Source: Geosiphon pyriformis (taxonomy: Eukaryota; Glomeromycota; Glomeromycetes; Archaeosporales; Geosiphonaceae). Taken from it: a stretch of DNA of 64,000 bases. The notes below the pieces were generated by a model that worked only from the letters and a program-made list of their open reading frames with translations, was not told where the DNA came from and did not search any database. Below are positions 36,905 through 49,439 of the stretch, piece by piece. Location of the stretch: the NCBI GenBank assembly GCA_016748015.1, contig JAAOMT010000414.1:23208-87207 (forward strand), in the 5' to 3' direction. Position 1 is the stretch's first letter, and the number at the start of each line of letters is the position of its first letter. The translations under genes were made by a program, and so were the position numbers.

Positions 36905-38760
36905 TTATTGAGAAGAGAAAACAGCAGAAACCAAACCAGCATTGTTTATTTTGGCTGAAAAGCTCATAACCATAATTGCAAGATTCTTCAAAGTGTTTTC
37001 CATTTTCTTAATAACAGAAAAATTGAAAATCACTGCTCCCACAACAGTCTTACCACCAGTGGCCACACCCAAATTCTTATTCATTACTATATCCGCCTCT
37101 TGATTCTGTAATAATGGAGTTATCAATGGCTGACATCCAGGGCTAAGCTGGGAAACTATTGGCCCAAGTGCTTTTAACCTCTTAACTAGCATATCAACAT
37201 ACTCTGTGAAGCTGGCAAAACTGTGCTCAAAGAGTGGCAAACCTATTATTGATTTCTATCACAACCAGTAGGAATGATTTCATCTTTAAAGAAGAGCCAA
37301 TATTTAGTAAAACAACCCAGCCAAAGAGAGAGAAAAAAAAAGACCCACCAGCTATCTTAGCCCAAGAAAAACCACCAAAAGAAACAAGATGAGCAACTGG
37401 AGCAGATCATTTGGCATAGATTACAGCCAGCCTGCTTTTATTTGCATCTGAAAGCATCCTATGCAATGGTTTACCAGAAAAAATCTTTCCACCCTCAGCA
37501 CAGCTCAATGATATATGATCTGTCTTCTTACAATTGGCACATTTGGCAGATACAAGACTAGACCAACACAAATTAGTGCCCCTGAACACTGGTATAGTTC
37601 TTATGGTAGCATCCAATGATCCAGCAGAATTAAAACAAACAACAGTGCACCTGACTCAGGCATATGTAATTGGATGGTGATTGATAATACAAATCTTCCC
37701 ATCTACAGATCTAACAAAATTCCAAATATCATGAGCATTAGTTCTCATTGGCAGTGTGTAAAGCAATACCCTATAATGATCCTTTGCATCTCATAATTCT
37801 TTGTCTGAATCAGCTCTGGCCACACACATGACATCCTTTCCAATTAAGATAGACCACTCAGCTGCAACCAAATCAGCATAATTTGATTACTTAAATTCCA
37901 TCACTGCTTTTTGCTACAGCCCCATCAAATGTATCTTGATCGACTTAATTATTCCAAACTTGGATAGTGCAGCATGCACAGCCTCAGCTGATGTTCCAAC
38001 TAGAATTTTTTTAACCACCACAGCCCAATCTAAGCAAGTATTTGATTTTTTAAGATTAGTGTTTACCAAAATATTCACTGCTCTTGCCTTTTCTATAGTC
38101 TGCGCCAAGCTAGCTTCAGAAGTAAAAAAAGCACAGATGATCCCAGAAAATTTTGAGGAAGTAGAGACCCCTCCAAAACTATTGACTTTTGAAAACAACC
38201 TTCTAATTACCATTAGCTTTTCTTAAGAAGATTTTCCAACCACTTTATTCAAGCCAATATCCAAAGCAAAAGACTTCCTAACAGAAACAGAAACCAAATT
38301 TTTCAAGGGAGAGGGAAGTTTTAAGGGGACATTCAAGAGAACATCATCATCAATATCAAGATTTGAGAAATTTATCTTTCTTAATGGCTTGCCCAAAGCC
38401 TTTTTAGTTTTAACACCTGGCCCTTTAGGCATTTGATCATGATCCCCACCAGTAATAGTGCTACTCTTACCATAGTCAAAGCTAGTTTCTTCTATTAGGC
38501 ATTTCTCTTCCATATTAATACTCTCAGACTTAGTAGTGTCACCAGTCTCAGAACTCCAAAGACAACCATTAGGCACCTCAGTTGAAACCCCTCTGCCACC
38601 AACACTCTCTTCCAAAGTGACATTTTTTCTTTTTTTCCTTGACAAAACAGGCTTGAAACCATCACCAAAACCAGACTCTTTAGCAATCTTCTTTATGATG
38701 GCAATACTAGGGCCAACAGTGGTTTTGAAATCAAAAAACAGTTTGGTTTTATTATACTGA
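36905..38760 (-). pseudogene. E4 ORF1, decayed
   Basis: Segments: a Lys-rich N-terminus (RKKRKNVTLEESVGG), KSFALDIGLNKVVGKSS, an RRM-like region (VGTSAEAVHAALSKFGIIKSIKI), the knuckle CANCKKTDHISLSC near 37500-37560 and a C-terminal coiled coil ending at 36905. The TAA within 38223-38226 falls where E3 has Gln in FSQEK, a direct example of CAA to TAA between copies. No ATG matching E3's start is evident, so the true start is uncertain. Confidence 0.72.
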
Positions 38761-38766
38761 ATGTTG

Positions 38767-38836
38767 AAAAAACTTCTTTCAAAAAACTTTTGACTCTTTC
38801 TGGGAATTTGGAATGAACGAAAAAAAGAAGTTTTTT
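38767..38836 (-). promoter_or_regulatory. E4 5'-terminal hairpin
   Basis: Reading the minus strand, AAAAAACTTCTTTTTTTC pairs with GAAAGAAGTTTTTT around a loop containing CATTCCAAATTCCC. It is homologous to the hairpins of E3 and E6. Confidence 0.5.
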
Positions 38837-38845
38837 ATTTAAATT

Positions 38846-39901
38846 ATAACCAAAATTTAAAAATTTAATATATTAATTATTAATAAACTCAAAATTAAAT
38901 ACAATTCAAAATATTTATATTTATAAATAATTACAAATAATTTTATATTTTATAATAATAATTAAAAATGCTTTTAATTGTTTTTTTATTTCAATTTTTT
39001 AAAATAGCATATAAGTAAATTTATATAAAAACATTATTTTATATTTTATAATTTTAAAAGATTCTAAATTAAATATTATAATAATTATAATTTGATAAAT
39101 CAATAATAATTAAATATATATAATTAATTTTTATAATTAAAAAAAAATTTATAAAAATAGTAATTATATATAAAAACATTTAATATAAAACATATATATA
39201 TTAAATATAATTAAATAGCATAATAAAAACCAAAATTTTATTTTTTATTTATAATTATTTAAAATACTGTTAATTTAAATAAATTTTCAATTAATAATTA
39301 TTAAAAATAAATAATTAAACAAAATAATAAGTTGAATTTTGATGATATTATTAAATAATAAAGTAATAATACAAAAAATTTTTATTTAAAATTTAAAATT
39401 TATTTGTTAATTAATATTATTATTAATAGATTCTTATATTTTTTAATGAAAAATTATAACATATATTATAAAGATTATTATTAAAATTATATAAAAAATA
39501 TTTATATTATTATATTTAATTAATAAAATCAATTTGCAAATAAAAAATAAAAGATTAACAATTAGTTTAATTACAACAAAAAAATATAAAACAATCTAAT
39601 TATTTAACTAAATTAAATACAAAAAATTTTGGTAAATTAAAAAATATGTAATTTAATAATATCAAAATTTATTATATTTTAAGATTTCTATATACTTTTA
39701 TTTATACAATTTAATATTTTGGATTTACAACTATTATTCAGAAATAATTATTAAAAAATATAATTAATTTATTTATTTTTAATTATGTTGTTTATAATTA
39801 TTATTAATATTATTAATATATAATTAAGTTTTAAATCTAATTATTTAAATTAATAACTTATAAAAAATGTAAACTTTTAATTAAATTACAAAAAAAAATA
39901 A
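38846..39901. other. A+T-rich spacer between the 5' ends of E4 and E5
   Basis: About 1 kb of almost pure A/T with no coding frame and no recognised LINE words. E4 and E5 diverge from it head-to-head, so it could hold both promoters, but I see no distinct element. Confidence 0.5.
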
Positions 39902-40031
39902 ATCTTTTTCTTGTTAATCCCTTAACTATGATAAAAACAAAGTTTTTATTAAAGATTTAACATCTCTTTTTCTTTTTTTCTCTTTTGTTCTTTTTTTAGT
40001 TATTTCTTCCAATACACTTAATTTTGTTGTC

Positions 40032-41977
40032 ATAGAACTGGCAAGCTCTTTTGTTGGTGGTTTTGGCTCAGACTTGGCTGGTTTAGAAATCTATTCTAAC
40101 ACCAAAAAAAAGCAAGTAGAGAGTGTATACTCTCATGGTGCATCTTATAAGAAGCTGAAGAAGCCTAATACTAATAGTGTCTTGGTTGACTTGTCTATTG
40201 GTCCACTAAATTTAGAAGATGTTGGAGTTTCTAATGCTAAGCTTAGAGTGTCTTGGAGAAGTAAAGTTGGCAGCATTGCTAATAGTGTGAGCAGTCTCTT
40301 GAATGTCAAAAATATGGTAAACACAATTGCCAAAAAAACCAATTATGCAAAATCAGGTAAAGACAATAATATGGATAAAGCCATGCTGAGAAAAATACAC
40401 ATTCATACTTACGTGCTGGGCAATCTACCAAAGACTACTTTATTTAATATTATGGGTGATGATAATGATGTGTTGGACTTTTTGCTTCCTAAATTTACCA
40501 GTTTTAAGCAGCTGTCATTGGCCAAGTCACATGCTTTTCCTGTTTAAAATTTTGATCCAGTTAAATCATTTGCTTTGAATATTGAATTGAAAGCTGTGCT
40601 TGACAAAACTGTTAATGATAAGTTGATTTATGTAAAAAAATTTTTTATCAAGTAGATAGTTTTGAGGGAGTTTTTACTCTCTCAAAATTCTCTGGTATTA
40701 TTAGATCTTCTTTTACATCTAAGATTAGTTTAAAGAAGACTAGAAATTTGGCCATCAGTGTAAAAATCTTAGTCAATGATAATGTTAGGCAGATAAACAA
40801 ATACACAAATTGGAAAATTGTTGTGAAAGAAATCTCAGTGGATCTTCTTAAATTAGCTGTGAAATTTGTTTTTTCTAAATTTGACAAGATTGTTTTGACC
40901 AAAATGCAACTAATTGGTCTTTGGCAAAAGACTTTGGTAAAATTTGAGTCATTGAATGTAGCTAGTTTGGTTGCTTCCAAATGGTCAGTTTTCATGGAAA
41001 AAAATTCAATGTGTGTGGCTTTGGCTATTAGTAACAAAAAATTATGGATAACAAAAAACTGTTATCAGACTTTGTTGTATACTCTTCCAGTTGGAATCAC
41101 AGCTCATAACTTGTCTGATTTGTTGAACTTATATAATGGGAAAACTTGTTTCATTGGCTGTAATCTTAGTTCATATGTGCATAATAGATGTGTAATAGTG
41201 TGTTTTACAAATAAGACATCTAAATTAGCTGCTATTGATTCTGTTCTTATTTTCAAAGGTGTAAATTTATGTTGGGCTGGGCTTTCTTTGGCCTGCTGCA
41301 CTCTGTGTAAAAAATTTGGTCATGTCTCTGATGTTTGTTTAGTAAGTAAAAACTTTGGTAGATGTAGTAAACATATAATAACTTTGCAGAATCAGGTTTA
41401 TTTGGCCAACATATATAAGAAGAAGCAGGCTCCTGTTGTATGTCTAGTTTTATTTGAAGATAAAACTTGGGCTCAAATTGCTAGCAGTTTTCTATTTTAT
41501 GTGGCATTATCAGTTTTGTCTAGTAGTAGTTTACTTTTGGGTGTAGTATTTTTTTCTTTGGGTTCTGCTCTTCTTGTTGATTCTGAATTAAGTAATTGTT
41601 TGGCAGTCTTGAAATGCTCTTTAGAGCTTTTGTTAAATCAGGTTTCTGTTTTCTTAAAAAAGTTGAGCTTTATGGAGTTGGTGTTTTTAACTACATTCTT
41701 TCTCACTTCTTTTCTGGTTGTTCTTGCTTCTTTAGCTCTTATTTTGGATTTGGATATGATTTTGAATAATGTATTGGTATTGTCTATTCTTTTTCTTTCT
41801 GTTGGTTTTAATGTGGTTGCTAATTTCAACTCTAGTAGTTTTAAGGTTTTGACCACCAAAATAAGTAGATTGGAGTCAAAAATGGTGGCTTTGGAGGCAT
41901 CAATTAATTCAGTTTTGTGAAGATTGAATTATCTGTGTTCTGGTTTGGGTTTGTTAGTTCTCTTTTTATCTCAATGA
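40032..41977 (+). pseudogene. E5 ORF1, decayed
   Basis: Opens at ATA (40032-40034), in frame and at the same place as in E2 (context CATAGAACTGG). A long frame at 40748-41920 contains the RRM-like region (ISVDLLKLAVKFVFSKFD, KMQLIGLWQKTLVKFE), the knuckle CTLCKKFGHVSDVC near 41290-41335 and the C-terminal coiled coil. Breaks lie at about 40545 and 40653 and a TGA at 41918. The 390-codon stretch is long for such an A+T-rich copy. Confidence 0.72.
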
Positions 41978-41985
41978 TTAGTTCG

Positions 41986-44900
41986 GTTTGAAAAATTGCT
42001 ATATACAATGCTTGGGGTATAAACAATCCTGCAAAGCAGAAAGATATTGTTTGTTGGCATAAAGATATAGGCAATTTGATTTTGATCATTACTGAAACCA
42101 AGTTGAAGAGTAGAATCTGTTCATAGATTGCTGATAAGTTTAATGGTGTTTGTGTCTTTACTTTTGGTGTAAACTCTAATCACTTGGGTTCTGGTGTTGC
42201 CATCATTATGGACATTTCTCTGGCTCATCCTGTGTGTAAAATTTCTAAGGTACCTGGTCAGCTCTTTTCTGTCAGGTTACTCTTCAAAAATAAACTTTCT
42301 ATTTTGATTTTGAGGCTCTATACTAGTGCTTTTTCTGTGGTTTGGTTCTCTTAAGCTGATGATATTAACTCTTAAATTACAAGGGCTGTAAATGAGTCCT
42401 CTTTTGTTGTTTTGGGTGGCAATTTTAATAAAGATAATTCCCACAGATGTGTTAGTTTCAGGAAGTGTTTTGATTTAGGTTTGGTCAATTCCTTGAGTAG
42501 GAGCTCATTTGTAAAAATGCCAACATGAACCAATTCTCAAGGTGTTGCTAAGACTATTAATTATGTGTTTGTCTCTTCTAATTTGGTCAATATAATAGTA
42601 TATTGCAATGTCTTGAATACCAGTGAGCATTTTGACACTAATCACAATGCTGTCTCTGTGTCCATAGGTTTGGATGGGCTTTTAGATACATGGTTAATCT
42701 CTATTTACAAACAAGCTAATAGAGATTATTAGAAATTTGATTTCAAATATGCTGATAAAAATAAGTAGACTACTTTTAAGGATGCTATATTGGCTAATGC
42801 TGTAATGTTTTCAAGTGAATTTGCTGTTTCTGTAAAATCCTCGGATCTGAATGCTATATAGAACATAATTTGCAAGATATTGACTTTCTTAGCAAATGAA
42901 ATATTCAAAAAAAATGGTTTAAAGATTATGATGAAGTATTCACCAAGGAGTCTTCTAGGTTTCATAAACTGGAGTTGCTGATATTCAAGCTGGTTAAGAC
43001 TTTTTATTTGGTTTCTAGTAGAGATTTTGTAGCATTGTTGGATATGTAAAATGAACTTGACACTGCTAGTGTGTTGACAGTAAAATTTTTGTTTTTTTTA
43101 GGTTCTAACTTTGACACAATTTATTTGGCTCTGGCTAAGGCAAGGAAGTCTTACTGCTCTTCTAAGATGCTGGAGTCTAAGCATGCAAAAGAATCTCGCA
43201 TCAGGACTGCTATTAATAAAAAGATAAAAAATTTTGAATTAAACAAGAGTCACACTATTAGGAGTGTTTAGAAGCATTCTTTTTATAAGATGGTGCTGGA
43301 TTATTTGGTTATAAATAATGAGTTGGTACTAAAGCCCAATTTGGTTAAGTCTAAGGTAGATATGATCATGAAAAGTTGGACTAGAAAGCATAGGGTAGTG
43401 TTTGATATCTCTGATAATTGGTCTCACCAATATTAGCCTTTAGATTATGTTTTTGATGGTGCCTTTTTTGATGTGATAGGTCCAATTGTGTTTGAAAAAA
43501 TGTTTGCTGTGGTTTCGGATCTGCTGGATGGGAAAGCAGCCAGTCTTTTTGGCATCTCAAACAAGTTGTGGAAGCATTGTAACAAGTTGGTATTGGATAT
43601 GTTATTGGTGCTTTTGAATTTTTGTTTGACTTGCAAATTGGTGCCTGGGCCTTAGAAAGAAGCTTAAGTCTCTATAATTTCTAAACCTTATAAGTGGAAA
43701 GGTGTTTTTACAAATACTCATCCTATTGCTCTAATTAAAACAGTCTGCAAAGTTTTTTCCAAGATTTTTTCTGACAGAATTTCCCTGGCTTGCAGCACTT
43801 TTGATGTTTTCTGTGAGGACAACTTTTTGTTTTGAAAGAGATGTTAACACAGTTTCTTATTTTTGCTGTTAGTTTTGTTATTAAAAATACTTTGGAGAAG
43901 AATCAGGAACTGTGGCTGGTTTTGCAAAACATGCATAAGACTTATAACTCTGTTAGATGAGAACATCTTAGGAGAAGTTTGACTAGGATCAAAATATGTG
44001 ACAAATTTATTAGATTTTTTGGCAGCCTTTACAATAGTTGTATTAACAAAGTAATAATAGATTTTGGCTAGACTGGTAGGTATTATGTTTATGATGAGTT
44101 GAATTAAAAGGAGATCTTCTTATTTTTTCTTTGGCATATATTCTATAATTCACTCTTGTGTAAAGTTAAGAAACAAAAGAGTGTGTATGGTTATAGATTG
44201 AATTCTTATTTTGTTTTCAAAACTAACAAAAGAGAATTTCAGGCTGGGTTAATCTTATTTTTTGCTGCTGATGCTTTTATCAATAATATAATTTGGATTG
44301 GTAGTAACCAAGCTGTTACACAACATATTTTTAATATTGTAAGTAAATTTTTCAATTTAATAACATTTTCATCAATAATAACAAAACTGTAACCATCCCT
44401 ATTAACTGTTAAATCAAGGACTCTTATCTAATTATCAATGGCTTACCTATTTCTGTTGTCAAAAAAGGGGAATTGTACCACTATCTGGGTATTTTTTTAT
44501 CTTTTGAGAGTTTGTTGAAGTCTAGCTTGGCTAAGACATATTCAGATGTTTGATTTTTTATCAATTTTGTTTTAAGAAAAGCAATCTCAGATAAACAGTT
44601 TGCATATTTAATGTCTGTGGTTTTTTATTCAATTGTTAGTTATAAAACTTAATTCAGTTTTGTTTTTGTTAATGTGTATAATAAATGAAATGTTCTTATT
44701 CACAAAGGCTTGAAATCTAAGTCTGGTCTGCCACTTGATTTTCCCAATGATGTAATCCATCATTTTTTTTTGTATAATTTGAAAATGTTTAAACAGGTTC
44801 AGACTGAAAGCAAATTAGCCTCTATTGTTTTCTTTGCAAATTTAATTGGTATTTTGAACAGATTATTTTTTCACAGATCATATAATCTTTAGGTTCTCAG

Positions 44901-46655
44901 TTGGCATTCACTTTACTCTCTACAGTTCCCAGCTCATGTTAAAATCAATCTTTCAAATAATTTTTTAGCAGATATGGTGTGCATATTTTCTGGATATAAC
45001 TTGTCTTTAGGCAACTCTTTGGCCAATGCTTTTTGTTTTTGAAATGGAACTTCTATGTCTCTTATCCTTGATAAGTCAATTTATTTTATGTGTGTCTCTT
45101 TATTTTGACATTATAGAATTGCATTTATAAACTAGCTGTGTGACCAGAGTGGTGCTGTTTTCAATTAGATGATCTTCAAATAGTAGAAATGGTTGGACCC
45201 TCATGGCTCTGTTCCCATCTGGTTTAAGCTTTCAGTTTGGTTTCTTGATAGTGTTGCTCCCTCTTCTGTCAGTTCTCCATTTTTGAGTGGTCATAGTTTT
45301 TTAAATATTTTTCAGTCTTGTGAGTTTGGTGTTATTAGAAACAATTTATTGTATGCTAATACTGGCTGCTTTTCTGTTTATACTGATGGATTTTTGAGTG
45401 ATTTGGAAACTCTTAGTGTGAAAGCTGGTGTGGCTGTTTTTTTTGAGAATATTAATTTGGGTTTGGATGTGCAGATTTCTGGTTTGTTGTTTTCTATTAT
45501 GGCAGAACTGCAGACTATTGTTTTGGCTTTTGAATGTGTTCTTTTTTCTTGTTCTGTGGACTTATTCACAAATAGCCAGGCTGCTTTGGATGCATGCAGA
45601 TTGGATTTGAAGTTGGTTCATCCAGATTTTAGGAATCAGTGTTAGGTTGAACATCATTACATTGTGAGTGTTATTCATTGTAAAAATTTAGATGTTAGTT
45701 GACATAAGATTAGGAGTTACTCTGACATTTTAGGAAATGAGTGTGCTAATACATTTGCCAAAGTGGCTGCCATTTTCAATTGGCACTTACCTTATTTGGT
45801 CAGTAAACATTATTTTAAGGCCAGTGATATTGCTGTTTCTGGTAATTCTAAACATTTTGTTTAAGAAGTTTTTCAGTCTGTTTATTATGTGTATTAGAAA
45901 ACTGGTTTTGGTTCTTGGGTGGTAGCAGGCAGTATATATGTGGATATTAATTGGTCCAAGTTATCTTTGGTATGACACTCTGATTCTTATTTGACAGCTA
46001 GTTTTACTAGTAAATGAACTGCTGATTCTTGGACATCTTTTATAAAAGCTTTTCATCATCGGCTTTCTATTACTGTGCATAAGCAACTATATGATAAGCA
46101 TTATTCTAGTGTGGTTTGCTTGTTCTATAATGATGTTAAGGTTTCAAACCATGCCTTTTTTTGCCCATTTAATGCTTCTGATTGTGCTTGGTTGTTAAAC
46201 ACCCATGTATCTACTTGGGTATGTTCTGGTTTATCTTGTTCTTCTTCTTGTGTTTTGCAATTGTTGTTCACTTGTGTTTCTAATGTTATGGTTAGCATGG
46301 ACTTGTTTAAGAGATTTGTTTTTAATAATTGGTATTAGAAATCTGTTTTGGTTTTCAAAAATTCTAAGATTACAAATCAGCATATTGTAGATTTTGTGTG
46401 CAAATTTAGTCTTGCATTTTGGGAGAATATCTGGTTGGTTCATGCCAAGAACTGAGCTTTTATAAAAAAAAATGGTCTGATTCTATGTGATAGTTCTATT
46501 CCTGTTCTGGTTTTAGGTTTTTCTTTAATGTTTTTAGTCAACATGATTAAGTTATTAGGTATTGCTGAAGCAGTGGGTGTGAGTTTTGGGTTTTATAAAT
46601 CTTGTTTGTTTTTTTCAAATATAAAAGATATTATCTCTGTTCATATAAGTGTTTA
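41986..46655 (+). pseudogene. E5 ORF2: endonuclease-RT-RNase H, heavily decayed
   Basis: Recognisable words: NPAKQKDIVCWHKD (start of the endonuclease), NYVFVSSNLVN, FDTNHNAVSVS, LLDGKAASLFGISNKLWKH (RT, about 43520-43575), the RT catalytic loop decayed to FINNIIWIG (both Asp changed to Asn), RNase H (SVYTDGFLSDLE, MAELQTIVLAFE at 45380-45540) and CLFYNDVKVSNHAFFC (one Cys changed to Tyr). Stops are frequent and lie mostly at conserved Trp and Gln positions. No function remains. Confidence 0.78.
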
Positions 46656-46787
46656 GTGTTATTTTGATTGGCCTAAGTGGCTGGTCATGTGTGAAAAATG
46701 CATAATTCACACCTAGTTTAGATTATTTGTATGATGTATTGTACTAGGCAGTGTTTGGACTTCACTTATTAAATGTTAAAAAAAAAT

Positions 46788-47450
46788 TAAATTAATTAAT
46801 TTAATATATATAAATAGTTAATATACTTAAATAATCTTAATATAATATATAAATTTAATATAATTTAACTATATATATAGATTTTTTATTAATATTAGTT
46901 TTATATTAAGTCAATTTTTTTGGTAGTTTTATAATAAACAATTAGTTATATATATATTTAATGACTAATTAAAAAAATTTTGATTATAATTTTGTTAAGC
47001 TAATTTGAATTTCTGGTTGTATTTTTTTGTTTTTATAAGATTTAATTGTTTTTTCTTATAAAAATACACTAAAACTGGTTTTTGTTGCTTTAATAATTTA
47101 TTTATTTATTTATTCTTCTAAATATTAAATTAATTTACATATTCATATATATATTATAGTTAATAATTATATATATAATAATATGTATTATTTGAAAAAA
47201 AAACATTATTGTTGTTAAAAAATTTATTAAATTTGTGTTTTTTTTTTAATAATAACTTAAATTATTTTTATTATTATAATTTTTTAAATATTTCCAATTG
47301 TAAAAATTTTTAAAATAAAAAATTCAAATAGTAATACTAATAAAAAATTCTATAAATTTAATAACAGTAATTTTTTAGTTATAAATATGAATTATAATAT
47401 TAAATTATAAATCCATATTTTTTTAATATTTTTTTTATTGCATAAACTAT
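46788..47450. other. A+T-rich spacer between E5 and E6
   Basis: Almost pure A/T with no frame or repeat unit recognised. Confidence 0.5.
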
Positions 47451-47513
47451 AAAACTTCTTTCTCTCTTATATCCTAAAAACTCCAAAAAATGCATTTCTG
47501 AAAAAGAAGTTTT
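47451..47513 (+). promoter_or_regulatory. E6 5'-terminal hairpin
   Basis: Arms AAAACTTCTT (47451-47460) and AAAGAAGTTTT (47503-47513) around a loop with ATATCCTAAAAACTCC, homologous to E3 and E4. Confidence 0.48.
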
Positions 47514-47555
47514 TTAGTTTCTATCAACATTTTTTTAACTAATAATTCTTTTGTT

Positions 47556-49437
47556 ATGGATTTGAAGACTGCTTTAGATAGTAATATGTCTAAAAAAAAG
47601 GCACCCAAAAGTGCTTTCCATAATTCTGCTGGTAGTCTTTTTTCCAAAAAAAAAGGTGGTTTTAAGTAATATTAAGTATTTAGGTAATAAAAAAAATATT
47701 TTTTTATTCAAATCTGGTTTTGATAGCATGTATTTGGATTTGAATAGTAAATCTAATTGTGGTGAAGACAACATAATCATGAAAGATATTGACAGTAAGT
47801 TTTTCTTAGGTTTAACAGCTAATATTTCTAAAGTAAAGAAAGTAAATACTGGTGTGATTCTTGGACTTTCTCTTGGCTCCCCCAATTATAACATAGAAAA
47901 AGAAATAGAACTCCTTCCATTCCCTCTTAGTATATCTTTAGACAAGAGATAAATAGATTCTAAAATTGTAAAAACTCTTGTGGAAGTTGCTATTAAGAAA
48001 TTATTCATTTTGGATATCAATTTTTTAGCAGTAAAAGACAAATTTGTTACAGTAAAAACTCAGTTGATTAGAAAAATTTTTTCATCTGTCAATGGTTTTG
48101 GTAAAGTCACTATCTTCTCAAAATTTGAAGGAATTATCAGATCTATCTTTACTTCAGAAATCAGCATGAAGAAGACTGCCTTATTGGCCAAAGAAAATAG
48201 AATTATTGCAAATGTTAATGTCAAGAAACAAAAAATATATTCAAATTAGACTGTGATCATCAAGGAAATTTTTATGGACACACCTAAGTAAATAATTGTT
48301 ACTGCAGTAGCTAAATTTGGTAAAATTAAGTCGATTAAAATTCAACTGATTGGAGTATAATAGAAGACTGTAGTAAAATTTGCTGAATTAAGTCAAGCTG
48401 AACATTTGGCTGGTAAATGGTTTTTTCTAATTGGTAAAGATTTAGTGCATGTGACTATGGCTATAGGAAATCATAATATCTGGGCATTTAGAGATCAATT
48501 CAGGACTTTGTTATTTACTTTGCCTGTGAAAACAACCATTCATGATTTGAGCATTCTTTTAGAAGAAATTAATAAAAAAACTTGCATTATCAATTGTTTA
48601 TTAGATTCTGGCAATAGGATTTGCTGTGCTGTAATTGGCTTTGAGTCAGAAAATGATATAAAATTTGCTTATTATACTGAACCAATATTTGGGGATGTTA
48701 AACTTTTTTGGACAAAGATAGATCTGGTTTGGTATAAAAGATGTAAAAAGTTTGGTCATTCTGCTTTAGAGTGTGATGCACCAATTGCATTTATTTTTAT
48801 GCCTCCAAAAACTATTAAAAAAGTTGCTTCAGAAGACTGTTGTCTTCAGTTGGCTAAGTTATATGTGAAAAAAAGTATTCCTATCTCTTATTCTGCTGCC
48901 TTTAATAACAAGTTTTGAGCACAGATAGTTTTGCTTGCTTCTTTTTCTGGTGGCTCTTATTTCAGTTCCAGTTTTGGGTCTGGTTTTTTTTCTTCTGGTG
49001 TCTCAAGTAATAAGAGGAGCACACTAATTGTTCAAGATGGCTCCTTAATTAATAATCATTTGGCTTCACTGAAATACTCTTTAGAATTACTAGCTGATCA
49101 AGTATTAAGTATTGTGCACAAATTAAATGGTGTAAAGCTAGTGCTCCTGGTACCTGTTTTTTAAGTTAAACTCCCAGTTATTTTTGTTCCTATGGTGTCA
49201 ACATTGAGTGCTAATATGATTCTGGATGTTTTATGACTATCTTTTTATTCTTTCTTTTTAGTGTTAAAAGACAAAGTTGTGGATTTGGGTCTGAGTAGTT
49301 TGAAAGTTTTTATTTTCAAAGTTGGCAGTTTTGAATCTAAGATGGTGGCTCTTAAAGTTTCTATCAGCTCAATTTTGAAGAAGTTGGATCTGTTGTGCAT
49401 AAATTTGGGTTTTATAGTACATTATTTACATCAATGA
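47556..49437 (+). pseudogene. E6 ORF1, decayed
   Basis: Starts at ATG 47556 (MDLKTALDSNMSKKK). It has VEVAIKKLFILDINFLAVK, an RRM-like region (IVTAVAKFGKIKSIKIQLIG) and the knuckle region YKRCKKFGHSALEC near 48740-48780, in which the first Cys of CX2C has become Tyr (TGT to TAT). The coiled-coil end stops at 49437. There is a frame change near 47650 and stops at 47950, 48248, 48287 and 48358. Confidence 0.7.
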
Positions 49438-49439
49438 GT

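Larger units (their letters stand above)
32085..38840 (-). mobile_element. E4: full-length LINE, minus strand
   Basis: This is the only full-length copy on the minus strand, placed tail-to-tail with E3: their 3' ends are about 140 bp apart. The 5' hairpin arms are at 38767-38780 and 38819-38836. The 3' UTR includes the words CTACATGTGGCTAGCCACTC and CCCAATTACTATTTAGTACA (plus-strand reading), which serve here as the reference for recognising remnants in the A+T desert. Confidence 0.85.
39902..46787 (+). mobile_element. E5: full-length LINE, first 5'-UTR type, strongly decayed
   Basis: The 5' end aligns with E2 (CTTGTTAATCCCTTAACTAT against CTTGTTAATCCCCTGACCAC, with the differences being C to T and G to A). 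The 3' end is GACTTCACTTATTAAATGTT followed by A9. It carries more A+T substitutions and stops than E2. Confidence 0.85.
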
